Shown: positions 11,140 to 23,757, counted from the stretch's first letter. The stretch is DNA of 64,000 nt from Corythucha ciliata (GCA_038030265.1 CM075941.1:4216001-4280000); one strand, 5' to 3'. The notes: generated by a model not told the origin, from the sequence alone. Numbers and translations are program-made.

Positions 11140-13735
11140 GTATTAGCCGCCCACGAGGAGGTGCGAATTGTAACGTTTTCCATTTGAACAAAAATCCGAG
11201 GGGCGCCAAAATCTAACATTAAAAATAATGATAATTTTTACCACTACTGTGGGTCAGGGGCGGGCCATTTGTGCGAAAAGCTCAGTGGGCCACCTCTTGG
11301 CTGGGTTGGCCACCCCTGCCCCTACGAGTTCAGATCAGACTCTGAACTGTGTTTTCAGACCATTCCACGAACAGCTCCGTTTTAGGGGCTTTCAATAATT
11401 CCGTCTGCACGTTACAAATCGACGCGAGATTTCACGTTAGATAAACATACATACATACACGGTTTGAATTCGTTACAAACATTATTCCCACAGTGCCGAG
11501 AAGGTTTGACATTTTAACCCCGGAAAGCAGAACCCCTCAAGTTCGTCATAAACTGCGATACTGTCCGTTGAAAATTTAACGGGCAGGAGGGGGGGGGGTT
11601 GAGCCCACTAAACATTGTGATTGATGTTACATCAACCGAAAAAGATGGACAGAGAAAAAAAAAAGAGACTTTCTTTTGGTTGGTCATCCTTTTAAACCCC
11701 ACCACGTATATTATTAATGAAAAGCCCCCTCCTATAAGGGGATGAAAAAAAAAAATTAAATAAAGAGGGTTGAAGGGACTTTAAACTCAAGGTACGGCTA
11801 GGACAAGGGCTCACTTGTGTCCGTAACCCTTTACCGTGTGCACTGTATACGCATCTGTCGGCCCACATTGGCTTGGCTTTCTGAGGTAAGAGAACTTTTT
11901 TTTGTAGGTCTTTTCAGTTCTCTGGTGTACCACCTGTGAGCCACCTGATCATTTTGCTTTTTTTTTCGAATTTAATCAAACAAAAAACCCTTCGGGTAGG
12001 TGGAAGGGAAGGTTGATATTCGATCCGTCAATATTTTCGTATTCCGGAGACTTTTTTTTTTATATACGTCCCAAAAAAATTTCTTCCCCGACGGAGATAC
12101 CTCGTGAGTTAAGAATTAATCTCAGAACCAACAACGCGTAATTGCGTAACCCTTTCCAACGAAAAAAAAAAAATATTTGAAGAAAAAAACTACCGCGAAT
12201 GTAGCGCGACTTCACCCACTCATTTCTTTCGGAAGTGTTCTGATTTTCGCAGGGGAAAGAATAACACCCCCCCCTCTCTCTCTCTCTTTGTTACAATGCA
12301 CGTCACATGTCCCACGATTTGACGATGTAATCATTTTTCTATTGACGATTGTCTAGCTTTGGAACACGAAAAATAATATTGCATAGAGCGAAAGTATTCT
12401 CCGAGTTTTTGGTGAATACTTTTTTTTTTATCCGTGATTTTTCCAGCCGATTATTCATTTATGTAAAGCGTTCACTTTTAAGATAAATCGAAACAAACAC
12501 AAAAAAGGATTCCGGAAGTGATCTAACCGTGTAGTGGAACTTGTTTCCAAAGGAAGTGCGTGCCTCGGGTGGTCCTATTCTCTCCTATTCGAAAACGTGT
12601 TTAATGTATTTGTTAACGGGGGCTAGCTCTTAAGTATTTTCTCTTCAAAGGGTTAAAAAAATTGAACGCATCTCATTTTTGCCTGTAAAAATATTTAATT
12701 GAGAAGGGTGAAGAGAGAGAGAGAGAGAGAGAGAGAGAAAGTGAAATCACATTGACTTCCGACTCTGTAATGCACGACTCAATCTAATCAAAACAAACGC
12801 ATCAATGACGGCGGCAGACGAAGTCTTTTTATTCAAAGCGTCTCACACACGGCGTCGTCCAAAAAACGGATTTCCTTCCTTTCATTGTAAACCCTCGAAT
12901 TTCCCCCTCCCCCCGGTTCAATACAAAAATGTTCGTTCGAAAGCCTTCTAACTGTTTTAACTGAAACGAATCGTTCAGTTTTTGGCGCTCTGCCGAAGAA
13001 TAAAATCTGGCGTGAAATAGGAACTGGAGGAAAAAAAAAAGGGAAATAATGTTCAGAGGGTGAGAAAATTACCGAATAAAATATTATTTACCTCCCTTTT
13101 CTGTACTGAGTGTTTAATAGAGCGCGTCGACTATTAGTCACATAGTGATTTTCTTTTTATTAGCTGGTCTTTTTTATTATTTGGGAGATCGTTAAGTAAA
13201 TCATTCTAGGTTCTTGAGAAATAGTCAACTTATTCATGAGACAAGGGGTTCAGGCGTCAGTACTACTAATAATGTAAAAATTGACGCGAGTGTCAAATTA
13301 AGTAACTTTTCCAAAGTATGTCAACGTTTTGCCAGCCCATGTTACCTGTTACGTCATCAACGTTCAAATGTTGGTAATGCACGCCAACTAATAAAATGTA
13401 TTCGTATAAAGGAACCCTCGCAACCCCTTTCTCCTATAGGGGAATACCCTCAACCACTCCGGTATACGCCTAATTATTTCGAGTCAGCGCCCTTTTTTTG
13501 TTGAAAGCAAAAGGGAAGGTCCATTCTTCTTGGTCGAGTGGTGTGAATCCTGGACGCCTCCCGTTTTTTTTAATCACGAGCCTCATGATTCTACAAGCGA
13601 GAGAACGCCAATAAGTGTATAATTGATTTTTTGAGTCACGGAGGAATTACGCGACACGAATTCACTGTCCGATAGAATTTCGTTGTAAGATGAATACTGT
13701 GGGGCAGCTGGATCGAGGAATCGTAATCAATTTCC
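11140..13735. other. Long gene-free stretch
   Basis: No exon-like segment was recognised. It contains a (GA)n microsatellite at about 12713-12738, a CT-rich run near 12266-12288, several poly(A)/poly(T) runs, and GC-rich CAGGGGCGGGCC / CACCCCTGCCCC ends at 11255-11320 that look like a short hAT-type remnant. An open frame at 13214-13504 (+) is unsupported. Confidence 0.5.
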
Positions 13736-13739
13736 AGGC

Positions 13740-14011
13740 TGGGGCGTAGCCAGCCCCTTGACCCTTAGGGGTGGGCCAAAGATGTCGGATGTTCTAGAGA
13801 CCCCAGCAAAAGAGCTGGCAGTTCATTAAATCATAAATAGGCGAAATAAATCGTCAAATTCTTCCCCGGAAACTGAGTTTTCACAAAAAGGGTCGTAATC
13901 AATTTAAAAAAAAAATAATAATAACATCTTCGTTGGGAAACTATCGATTTTAGCCTTCTATTCCTGATTTTCTACCCAAAATCAATACAATCAATACTTG
14001 TAGGAAAGGGG
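13740..14011 (+). mobile_element. Left end of a hAT-like element, interrupted by a second copy
   Basis: GGGGCGTAGCCAGCCCC starts a segment with GGGGTGGGCC, GATGTCGG and GCCTTCTATTCCTGATTTTC. It is homologous to the element at 55176 and, inverted, to the right end at 15640-15731. The element at 14020-15731 inserted into it at CTTCGCAA; the interrupted copy may resume at 15740. Confidence 0.55.
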
Positions 14012-14019
14012 CTTCGCAA

Positions 14020-15731
14020 CATGGGAGTAGCCGGAGGGTTGGGGGGGGCAGAGGTAGGCAGCTGCCCTCCCCTAGACTCGAAAGCGCAAATTTAGTGGGG
14101 CAGCTGCCCACCCCTAGACACGTTCTGATACGCAGTGAAAAATCCTTCTGGATATTCACATTTTGTTTCGTCGTCACTCAGATAAAAAAAAAAATGAATT
14201 TCGAGGATTTTTGTTGCTCACAAAACGAATTTTGCAAGGGTGACATAATTCAAAGACCAATTTTGCGGTTTCTGCGCCCTGAAATACCGTTTTAGCAGAT
14301 CTGACAACACTAAAAGCCAAATTTTCGGATTTTGTTTCTCTGAACAGAAAAGCAAAATTGTGGTTGGCCAAAACCACAATTTTAGAGCCTACTAAAAGCT
14401 CAATCGCCATTTTTACGCTTAACAGCCAGGTCGACAATTTCCATTTAAGCGTTGTTGAGGGATTAAGCGTTTTTTTATGCAAAATGTTAAATTTATGATT
14501 AGGGTTAGGGGGGCTTAAGGAAAAACGGAACTTTGAACCCATATAATGTGGTCAACCAGGGCCAAAATAGCCATTTTGAGTTAATATCGCCAGATTCGAG
14601 GATTTAAAGGAGAAATCGCTAGTTTTGCAGTGAAAAAAAAACAGTTTCAGTTGACCAGTCTTAGGGTAAAAACTTCAATTTTAGGTTAAAACTCGAAAGT
14701 TTTAACCAGAACAATTGCCGGGTTTGAGTCAGAACCTCAAAGTTTCAGGGTAACAGTTTCTGATTGAGCGAAAACTGACGAGATTTCACGGTAAGATCAC
14801 CGGCATTGTAGTGAAGTCAGTTTTGGCTTGACATCGTCAGTTTTCTGTTGAAATCGTTTTCAAGACAGAGTCGTTAGGTTTGGCGTGAAACCATTTGTTT
14901 ATCGAAAACGCCAGTTTTGCTGGGATATTGTCAGTTTTGAAGTAAAATATCCAGTCTTGAGGTAAAATAATCTTTTTTGGGGGAACCGCTAGTTTTGGGG
15001 TAAAATCATCAGTTTAGGGAAGTTTATGGGATGAAATCGTACGTTTTGGAATTGAACAGTCAATTTGGGAGTAAAATTTTAAAGAAATATTCATTGGAAC
15101 GCTTCAGGTTTGGAGTATCGTCAGTTTTGTGATAAAATAACCAATTTTGGAGTAAAATGTTGATTTATGAGGTTAAACAGTCAAATTTGGTTTTGGGTAA
15201 AATCACCAGTTTTGTTGGGACGTCTTCAGTAATGGGCAATAACAAGCCAACGTTGTCGTAAAATCGTGTGTTTTGGAATAAAATCGTCAGTTTTGTAGTG
15301 AAATCGCTGGTTTTCAAGGCGCAAAACTATGAGGAAAACCTTATTTATGGTGTGACATTGTCAGTTTTGGAATAGAACATCCAATTTTGGGAGAAATAAT
15401 AGTTTCGGATGTAAAATATTCCTTTTTTTTAATGAAACAGAAAAGTTTTAGGTCAAAATTGCCAGTTTTGTAGTGAAATCTTTAGTGGGGAGGGGCGGGG
15501 GTAAAAATTCAGCTTTGGCGAGAAATCGTACGTATTTTGAGTAAAATCGCCACTTGAGGGATAAAATCATGGTAAGATCACTCGATTTTCATCCGTTTCT
15601 GTCTCCGTTCCATCCGTAATAGAAGGCTAAAACGAAAGTTTCCCAACGAAGATGTTAGCTTTATTTGCCTCTCTTTAGAACAACCGACATCATCTGCCCA
15701 CCCCTGGAATCAAGGGCTGGCTACGCCCCTG
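14020..15731. mobile_element. Non-autonomous hAT-like element, 1.7 kb, filled with family C repeats
   Basis: Both sides carry the 8-bp direct repeat CTTCGCAA (14012-14019 and 15732-15739), as expected for hAT transposition. The termini are CATGGGAGTAGCCGG at the left and GGCTACGCCCCTG at the right, a degenerate terminal inverted repeat of the CAGGGGCGTAGCCAG type. The body has no transposase. It is a degenerate array of units with GTCAGTTTTG and GGTAAAATC at about 30-bp spacing (family C). The right 90 bp match, inverted, the segment starting at 13740. Confidence 0.75.
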
Positions 15732-15739
15732 CTTCGCAA

Positions 15740-16215
15740 CGCATGTGAACCTGGCAAAACACATGTCAGAAAATCTACCGAAAAATGAATCAATCCTTTG
15801 TTTACGTTTGTTTCACCAAAATTATCGTTTGTTTACCATTTCATGTACGATTTTTTTGAAAAACAGTGTGTCGGGCTTAAGTACACGCAACCCGACACAA
15901 CCGAAATTGTTGTTTCGCGTCATATTTCGTCTTGATCTCGTTTGTTTAGCCGAAATTTTTGTTTGTTTACCATTTCATAATACGATCTTATTTTTTAAAA
16001 AAATCGTTAGGTCCACGGACCCAGAGTTAGCGTGAATACGTTTTTTCGCTGGTAAGTGGCAGTTGAGTTTTGAGTTGGGATCTTGGTGATATCCCTCATT
16101 CCCACCCCCAAACACAATGCCGTCTTCAAGGGCGGGCGGGCTGGGCGACTGCCTATCAGAATGATGAGGGGGGGGGGAGGTGGACGAGAAAAAATGACCT
16201 AAGAAGCGCATTTGC
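15740..16215. other. Gene-free stretch
   Basis: It contains two related GTTTGTTTACCATTTCAT segments (about 15825 and 15960) about 135 bp apart, and the inverted pair GTGTCGGG / CCCGACAC near 15870-15895. The end (16184-16215) matches 5272-5303 exactly. No gene is seen. Confidence 0.45.
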
Positions 16216-17220
16216 GCATTTTATTTAGTCGTGAATTACAGAGCTTTTCCTCTACACTTTATCCGCGAATTGGTGGTTTTCTCAAGTTTAGCCGCGAAGT
16301 TGCGATTTTTCCCCACTTTTTGCCATGAATTGAAGTCATCCTCGATTTTTGCAGAAAATTAGCGACTTTTAACCTTTTCAGCAGAGAATTGGCACTTTGA
16401 GCCGCAAGTATAGCGTTTTTCGTTAATTTCAGCCGCGCTAATTAGTGATTTTTCTCAATATTGTACGCAAATTGGCGGTGTATGAACTATTTTTGCCCCG
16501 CATTAACAATTTTTTTCCACTTTCAGCTATGGACTAGAGCTTTCTCTCAGTTTTAGGCCCGAAGTTTGCCTTCAGAAGCTACGGAGTTGTGTTGTCCTAA
16601 ATTTTAGCCGCGAGTCAGCTTCATTATTCATTACTAAATTTGGGTCGAGAATTACCGTTTTTCTCGATTTTAGCCGTGAATTAGCCGATTTTTCATTTTT
16701 ATCCGCGAATTATCGTTTTTCCTATACGTTAACCGCAAATTATTGAATTTTTCACGATTTTAGCTCCAAATTAATTAGCGATTCTTTTCAGTTGAGTCTG
16801 CGAAACAGGATTGATTCCTAGTTTAGCCGCTAAGCAGTGCTTTTTGTCAATTTCATTAGGGAATTAGCTACTTTCCTCAATTTTTGCGCTTGATTTAAAG
16901 CAGAAACTGTGTCACGTCTCAATTGTACTAACAGCAAATTGGCGTTTTTCCTTCATTCTAGCCATAAAGTGGCATCTAGACAACGCGTATCAGCTATTTT
17001 TTCGCAATTTCTGTCTGGTTGTTTCATTGAGATGCCACGAATGAACGCTTTTCGACAGTTTTAGACAAAAATATTAGCGCTTTTCCCTAACCTTTTGCAG
17101 AGTCTTCATCAGCTCAAGGACAAAAAAACAAATTGAGGAGCAGCGTATTTTCTCTACCCCCAGAAGGCATCGTTTTCTCTCAATTTGAGCCATCATAATA
17201 GCGCTTCTGTGAGCTAAATC
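16216..17220 (+). repeat. Family A array, forward
   Basis: Diverged GAATTAGCG / TTTTAGCCGCG units at about 30-bp spacing, ending in a module (17225-17410) with AAGCTTTTCGGGGGCCCC and CGGTACGCTACTG. That module is the same type as the right end of the hAT-like element at 27553-29052. Confidence 0.65.
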
Positions 17221-17224
17221 GAAT

Positions 17225-17407
17225 ATTCAGCTACGCCCTTTGCTGATCACCTTCAACGTCCCATTCCGTCCTGCGTCGGATAGATTGAAAATCGTCGAAA
17301 GGAGCGAATATCGCGATGTCCAGCCGGAGCCGCATGCCAAAAACTCGTTATTTATTCCACCTTTAAGCTTTTCGGGGGCCCCTTCGCCCCTATCCCGGTA
17401 CGCTACT
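17225..17407 (+). mobile_element. Right-terminal module of a CAGTAGCGTACC-type hAT-like element
   Basis: It ends CGGTACGCTACTG, the reverse complement of the terminus CAGTAGCGTACCG, and is preceded by AAGCTTTTCGGGGGCCCC. The same arrangement ends the element at 27553-29052 and occurs near 45880-45903. The left end was not located. Confidence 0.45.
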
Positions 17408-17409
17408 GA

Positions 17410-18420
17410 TTCGCGGACTGAAGTGAGAAAAAGTGCTAAATGACGGCTAAAATTAAGAAAAATACTTAGCTACTTTGCGGCTAAAGTTTCCTCAAATGCT
17501 TCCGCGGTTAAAGTACAGAAAATTCGCTAATTAGAGGCTAGAAGTATGGAAACGACAGTTTTCGTGGCTCTGAGAACTGAGAAAAAGCGTTAATTAGTTC
17601 GTAGCTAAAAGCGAAAAAAAAAATCGCTAAATTCGAAGCTAAAATTAAGAAAAAAAGCTAATTCATGGACGAAATTGAGAAAAATGACTCATTAGTGGTT
17701 GAAATCTGGAAAAACACGAATTCCCTGAAAAAAAAAGCGCAAATTCACAGCTAAAATAGTGAAAAATCGCTAATCCGTGTCTAATTCCCCGATAAAATTG
17801 AGTGGAAGCGCTGAACCGAGGAAAAAACGATAATTCGCGGATCAAATGGAGAAAACGTCAAATTCGCGGCTTCTAAAGGGAACTTTCTGCCAGAAAATGA
17901 AAAAAAAAAAAGCTAATCCACGACCAAATTCAGACAAAGCTTTGGGTAATTCGCAATGAAAATTGGAGAAAAAACTCTAATTAGCGGCTAAAATGTAGAA
18001 CAATCTATAATTTTAGCGGCTAAAGTGAGGAAAAACGCTAATGTGCGGTCATAATCAAGATGAATGGCAAATTGGGGAGTAATTTGAGAATATTTGCTAA
18101 TTTTAAAAAAATAGAGAAAATGGCAAGCCCAGGTTTCCGGGGGCAACTTCGTGGCCGATTAGCAGGAAAAGTGGTAATTTACGGCAAAGATTGAGAGAAA
18201 TCGCTAACTCGCGGCAAAATTAATAAAAATCGGAAATTTGCGGCTAAAATGGAGGCAAATCGCTTATTCACGGCTAAAAGGCATAAAAATATCAAATTCG
18301 CCGATGAAATTAAGAAGCTCTGAAGTGTTGAAAAAACACTAATTCGCGGTCAACGTGGACAAAATGCCAAATAGCGGCTTAATCTGAACGGTGACTTCAT
18401 GTGGCGCTGGTGAAATATTC
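17410..18420 (-). repeat. Family A array, reverse orientation
   Basis: GCGGCTAAAAT / GAGAAAATCGCTAATTC units in reverse orientation, facing the forward array at 16216-17220 across the terminal module. No gene is seen. Confidence 0.65.
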
Positions 18421-18607
18421 GCCCGGTGGGGCGCATGTGTCTAAAAGTGCCTTTACACTAGGCGAAACTTGCTCGCGAAACAGTTTCGCGAGTACTGCTC
18501 TGCCGTCTTACCCTGCACCCAGCACGACCCACACTAGGCGGCGCACGCGCTGTGAGACTTATTTTTGCCACTTCTGCCGAATTGGTCCCTATACTCCCGT
18601 AAAACGT
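18421..18607. other. Gene-free stretch with a possible DNA-transposon end
   Basis: CCTTTACACTAGGCGAAACTTGCTCGCGAAAC near 18452 (written here in two parts: CCTTTACACTAGGCG, then AAACTTGCTCGCGAAAC) resembles the ends of the TTA-duplicating MITEs elsewhere in the window. No inverted partner was found. Confidence 0.3.
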
Positions 18608-18743
18608 ATTCACGTTAAACGTGGGGGTTAAGTAATTTTCCTCAATTTTAGCCGTGAATTGGGGTTTTTTTCGATATTCACGTTAAACGTGGGGGTTAAG
18701 TAATTTTCCTCAATTTTAGCCGTGAATTGGGGTTTTTTTCGAT
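18608..18743 (+). repeat. Perfect 68-bp tandem duplication
   Basis: Two identical 68-bp copies (18608-18675 and 18676-18743), each starting ATTCACGTTAAACGTGGGGG and ending TTTTTTTCGAT. Neighbouring family A units are strongly diverged, so this exact duplication is recent or an assembly product. Confidence 0.85.
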
Positions 18744-19990
18744 TTTTAGCCGGGAATAGTACTCTTTCCCAATTCGAGCTGAAAACTAGAGTTTTTCTTC
18801 ATTTATGCCGGGCTAATTAGTGAATTTTTCAACAATATAGCTGCATTTTTTTACATTGTTATATGTTAGCGTTTTTTGTTTAGTTTTAGCCTTTCCGCCT
18901 CAAACTGAAGCTACGAATTTGCGTTTTTTCAATTTAAGCCGGGATTTAGGACCGTATGCCAAGTCGTTCCTCGAAATTTCCTCGACTCCAACCTTCCTCA
19001 CAAACTGTAGAATCACATGTTATTTTATAATTTTTCCAGTTTGGGAGGGAGCTTTGAGGTTGAGGAAAATTCGAGGAACTACTTGGCATACGGGCCTTAG
19101 TGGTTTTCCATCGTTTTAGCTAGCGCTTTTTCTCAATTTTAGCAGCGCAGTGGTGTTTTTATTTAGTTTACATAGCGATTTGCTTTCATTTTAGCCACGA
19201 ATTGGCGTTTACCTCATTTTCCTCGGCAGATTAGTCATTTTTCCATTTTCAATTTTAGCACTTTTTCTCAATTTTACCATAATTTTGTTGGCAAATTGGT
19301 GATTTTCCTCAAGTTTAGCTGTGAACTAGCGTTTTTATTTTAGCAGCGCAGAAGCGTTTCTAACTTGCGAATTTTCTGAATTTTATCCATGAACTGGCGT
19401 TCTCCGCAATTTTAGCTGCAGATTAGCCATTTTCTCCATTTTTAGCAGCGAATGAGCACTTTTTCTCAATTTGAGCTGAAAATTAGAGTTTTTCTAATTT
19501 TGGCCCCGTTGTTTAGCCCCGCATCATCAATTTTTTTTACTTTCTGGTTCTGCCATGGGTTAGCGCTGTTTTTCAGTCTGAGCCTTGAAGCGTACAGAAG
19601 CTACGGATTTTTGTTTTCTCATTATTAGCTGCGATTTTAGTGGTTTTGGGTATTTGCAGCGATTTTTCTCAATTTTAGCTGATATATATAATTTTCTGCT
19701 ACTTTTTCATTGAATTAGCATCTATTCTCTTTATTATTATGCGAACTTTTATATGCAATTTCAGTTGTGAATTTGCCTTTTTTGCCCAATTTTAACCCTA
19801 ATTAGCGTTGCTTTTGTCAGTTTTGTCAATATTAGCTAAGAAGCTAGATTTTTTTTTACTTGTACAGCCTTGAATTAGGAGTAGGAGCGTGTTTTCTCAA
19901 TTTTACTCACAGGCTGGGCCCAAAAACAACACTTTTGCGTTGATTTTTACATTTTAGCCGTATTGCCTCTATACACCGCGAATCAGTGAT
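18744..19990 (+). repeat. Family A array, forward
   Basis: Diverged units as elsewhere, interrupted by the palindromic MITE at 18949-19096. A/T-rich at its end (19980-20080). No gene is seen. Confidence 0.65.
18949..19096. mobile_element. PIF/Harbinger-type palindromic MITE, copy 1
   Basis: Termini GGACCGTATGCCAAGTCGTT and GTAGTTCCTCG/...TTGGCATACGGGCC are inverted and flanked by TTA on both sides (18946-18948 and 19097-19099). A second copy is at 32336-32472. A 3-bp TTA/TAA duplication is typical of PIF/Harbinger. Confidence 0.75.
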
Positions 19991-20083
19991 TTTTTTTGAA
20001 TATCTAAAAGAGATACACATATTTAATCTGAGTAAGGAAAAATAAATAAATAAAGAAATACATATAAAAATAAAACAAAAATA

Positions 20084-21523
20084 CAGGGTGGTCGGTTTTG
20101 GCTTGTGCAAAAAAAATTGGGTGAAATTAGACCCATCGACTATGGTCCGAAAATCAAAACTCTTCAAATGATTTTTAAAGCTTTCTCGACAAAATGCAAT
20201 TTGCTCGCTTCCGAGTGAACGTTTTGCAACTTTTGACGACGGATTCGAGCACACTTTTTTCCGTCGGGATGAGCTATTTTAGATCAATTTAATCGCTTTC
20301 TGTGGCCTTGACAGCCATTCAAAACTGGCGAAAATCAGGAATTTTTAACTTTTCAACAAAATTCAATTCCCACGATTTCACGCAAAATCTATTTTTTTTT
20401 TTATTTAATAGGCAGTATTTCGGCGCAAATTACCATTTTACAACACAGCAAGTTTTGAGTAGTTATGATCATCAACATTTCAACAACTCTTGCGCTGTAT
20501 TTTTTTTTTTTTTTTTTTTGACGTGAGAAACCATTAGATAAATGATCGTATTCGCCTTTATTGTCGCTCCGGCAGCTGGTTATCGATAATGCGCAACACA
20601 CAGAAATGGCCAATTTTCAAATGAAATTATGATCTTCCGATTCTAAATTACTTGCTCTTACACTTTCCTGACCCGAGGAATCCTCAAGGAAAGTTCAGAA
20701 ATACGGGAAGTAGTATATTTCGAAACAATTTTAAGGGTTTCAAGGCATCGTAACAATTCCACTCGAGCTTCTTGCAAGAACAGTGCATCCGCAACAATGG
20801 AATGCACTTTGAAGACACGTCAAAACGAAAAAAACGCTTTAGAGAAAGCAGTTTAGAATCGTAAAATCATAATTTTCTTTCAAAATTGGCCATTTCTCCC
20901 TGCTACGCTTAATCCGATAGGGGTAGCCAGATACCGGGAGCGACAATAAAGGCGAATGCGATCAGTTTCATGTAAATGAAGACATTAGATGATTTATCTA
21001 ATGGTTTCTCACGTCAAACAAAAAAATACAACGCAAGAGTTGTTGAAATGTTGATGATCATAACTACCCAAAACTTGTTGTTTTCAAGAAAGAAAAGTCT
21101 TTTTTTGTTATAAAATAGTAATTTGCGCCGAAACACTGCGTAATAACTAAGGTTCAGCGTGAAATAGTAGGGGGTTGAATTTTTTTTTTTTTTTAATTAA
21201 AAATTCCTGATTTTTCCCAGTTTGAATGGTTGTCAAAGCCACCGAAAGCGATCAAATTGATCTAAAATATCTTATCCCGACGGAAAGAAGTGTGCTCTTT
21301 CTGAAACCGTCGTCAAAAGTTGGAAAACATTCACTCGGAAGCGAGCAACTCGCATTTTTTCGAGAAAAGTTACTTTAAGCCTTAAAAATCATTAATAAAA
21401 TCATATCTCGAAGAGTTTTGATTTTCGGACCATAGTCGTTGGGGCATTTTCGATCACAAATGCAGTCCAATTTCACCCAATTTTTTTTTTTTTTTTTTGT
21501 ACATGCCAAAACCGACTACCCTG
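20084..21523. mobile_element. 1.44-kb palindromic element with TA target duplication (Tc1/mariner-like termini)
   Basis: It begins CAGGGTGGTCGGTTTTGG and ends CCAAAACCGACTACCCTG, with TA on each side (20082-20083 and 21524-21525). The arms are complementary for about 570 bp. For example, GTGAGAAACCATTAGATAAA at about 20523 is matched inverted at about 21000, and CCTTTATTGTCGCTCC at 20556 is inverted at about 20940. A loop of about 180 bp remains. No transposase is seen; the short open frames lie within the arms. Confidence 0.8.
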
Positions 21524-21679
21524 TATAAAAATAAATGTTTTTACAAAACAAACTCGTATTGATAGGCAACAACAACAAAATGACAAAGACGTAATAATAT
21601 ACGAGCATTCATGACCGAATAGAGATGAGCAGGTCGATAGCCAAGGCAGCTGGACCTTCGAGGGAAAAAAAACTGAAGA

Positions 21680-22420
21680 CGTCACTACTAAAAACTGGCG
21701 ATTTTACCCCAAACCAAATTTTACGGTTTATCCTTTTAAAAAATAGATATTTCACCCGAAATTGGTTATTTTGACACAAAACTAACGGTACCTACACTCC
21801 AAACCTGAAGTGTTCTTCCGAAGATTTCACAACAAAAACTGGCAATTTTACTATAAAAAAAAAACTGACTCTCCCCCCCCCCAAATCCAAAACTTACGAT
21901 TTCATCTCAAAAACTTTCCTAAACTGGCGATTTTACCCTGAAACTGGCGGTTCCACCTTAAAAATAACATTTTACCTCAAAACTGGACATTTTATTACTT
22001 CAAAATTGACAATATCACAGCAAAACTAGCGGTTTTCCGTAAACAGACGATTTTACTCCAAATCTAAAAGACTCTGTCTTGACGATTTGACGACACAAAA
22101 CTCTGACGATTTCAAGTCAAAGCTGACTTCGAATGTCAAAACTGATGATTTCACTACAGTGGAACCTCGATAACTCGAACTCCACGGATAAATGACAAAA
22201 AAAATTCGAGTTATCGATTAACTACTTCGACTAACCCGGGGCTCGAGTTATAGACCTCTTCTGAATCCCCTCTTTGATGTCCTGCAAAAGTGGAGATTTC
22301 ACCTTAATAATAAATTTAGTGGGCTTAACCTCGAATCTGGCAATTTTGGCTCAAAATGGCGATTTGATCGCGAAAATTTCGATTTAGGCCAGGCTCGACC
22401 AAATGGGTTCAAAGTTCCGT
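21680..22420 (-). repeat. Family C array
   Basis: Units CCAAAACTGACGATTTTACC at about 27-30 bp spacing, the reverse of those inside the hAT-like element at 14020-15731. It is interrupted at 22155-22260 by a pogo/Tigger-like end. Confidence 0.6.
22157..22262 (+). mobile_element. pogo/Tigger-like MITE or fragment
   Basis: CAGTGGAACCTCGATAACTC preceded by TA (22155-22156) is the terminal sequence type widely found in pogo/Tigger elements. An inverted ATTCGAGTTATCGATTAA and GGGCTCGAGTTATAGACC follow. The right end is eroded or absent. Confidence 0.65.
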
Positions 22421-22700
22421 TTTTACTTAACCTGAGCTTAAAGACCTTGAATCATGATTCCGCTGTTTTTCGGCAACTTTGGCTTTCACATCTTGTGTTG
22501 CACTACATGGCTTTGATCGCCTCACACGACGTCCATTCCTCCTTCGCCAACTGATCACTTCAAAATCATTTATGATAAAATTAAAACTAAAATGATTGAG
22601 CTGAAAATTTGCGTTTTTCGCAAGTGTTTTCCTCGATATTAGCCGCAAAGTAGCGGTTTTTTTCCAATTTTTTTGTCACACTAGCATTTTTTTGTTCACC
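22421..22700 (+). repeat. Flank with a short family A remnant
   Basis: A few family A-like units (TTAGCCGCAAAGTAGCG) lie just before the Harbinger-type element. The sequence resumes as family A at 25470, so the element inserted into a family A array. Confidence 0.5.
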
Positions 22701-23261
22701 TTAAGCCGCGTGTCCACTGAACGCGCATTGTTCGCGAACAGGGTTTGCAAACGTTTGCAAACATGATGCGCGTGCAGTGGAAACAATCATTCGCGCCGCG
22801 CATTGTTCGCAAGCAGTGTTTGTTTGTGCGCGGGGCTGATCTACTTGTGACGGTTTTTCTACAAATCATTGAATTTGTGTTCGATGCGAGCCCACAGTAA
22901 ACACGTTTCTTGAGCGCAAAACTCTTTTCCCATTAGGCGCAGTGCTAAAGAACACCCCTGCTCATTGATTCGGCTGCATTGAACCTCAGGGGAAAGCGGT
23001 GGTCATTTTTTCCATGACAAGGCAGATAGTTTCAGGCCGGCACTGATGTGTGTGAATAGGCCTTTATGCTCGGCAGCTTTTAGTGGGCACATTAAATGCG
23101 TTACTCACCGAACTCCGAGTGGTGCACCGCTTCTTGTCGATGTTGTGCAACTCTACAACTACCGAGCCAAGTATTAACAGGTGCGATGAACCTCAGTTTT
23201 CTTTGCGTTGGTTTATCATCATCCCTTCTTCATAGCTTTCCCGCTTCCTAATCTGCTGACC

Positions 23262-23612
23262 AAAAAAAAGTACCACCGCCCCAACATGTCATCAGATCTC
23301 GACCAAATTTGGCATGGTGGCACTCCTACACGAACCCTAGGTGCCACCGAGGTCAAAACCTCAAATTTAATTCAACTACTGGTCCCGTCGTCGAAGCCTT
23401 AAAATAAAATAAAAATAAAAAAATTAAAAAAAAACTACTGGTACTTCCCCCCGCACCCTAGGGTTTGTGTAGGAGTGTCACCATGCCAAATTTGGTCGAG
23501 ATCTGATGACACGTGGGGGCGGTGGCACTTTTTCCGTAAATAGCTTTACTCGTGCTGGGGAAGTACCAGTAGTTGAAATAAATTTGAGGTTTTGACCTCG
23601 GTGGCACCAAGG
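23262..23612. repeat. Inverted-repeat cluster inside the Harbinger element
   Basis: Block A (AGATCTCGACCAAATTTGGC, about 23298) recurs inverted at about 23490. Block B (GAGGTCAAAACCTCAAATTT, about 23350) recurs inverted at about 23590. The order is A, B, A', B', separated by an A-rich stretch at 23402-23432. It is probably two abutting copies of a foldback sequence. Confidence 0.6.
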
Positions 23613-23757
23613 GTATGTCAAGACAAAAACTCAGCCGGTCAATATGGACAAGACACGTAGATTGAAGACTTTTAGTAAGACGAAAATCAGTGGGAGTCGC
23701 TAGCTACGTCATGAAAAGACACCTAACAGAAGCTCTCTCATATGGGGAAACTCCTTT

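Noticed and set aside
13214..13504. Forward open frame of 96 codons in non-repeat DNA
   Set aside because: No domain, no splice context and ordinary low-complexity composition; not enough to call a gene.
14174..14542. Reverse open frame of 122 codons
   Set aside because: It lies in the degenerate family C array inside the hAT-like element and its composition reflects the repeat.
19907..20254. Reverse open frame of 115 codons
   Set aside because: It straddles the left border of the 1.44-kb palindromic element, so it cannot be an old conserved gene.
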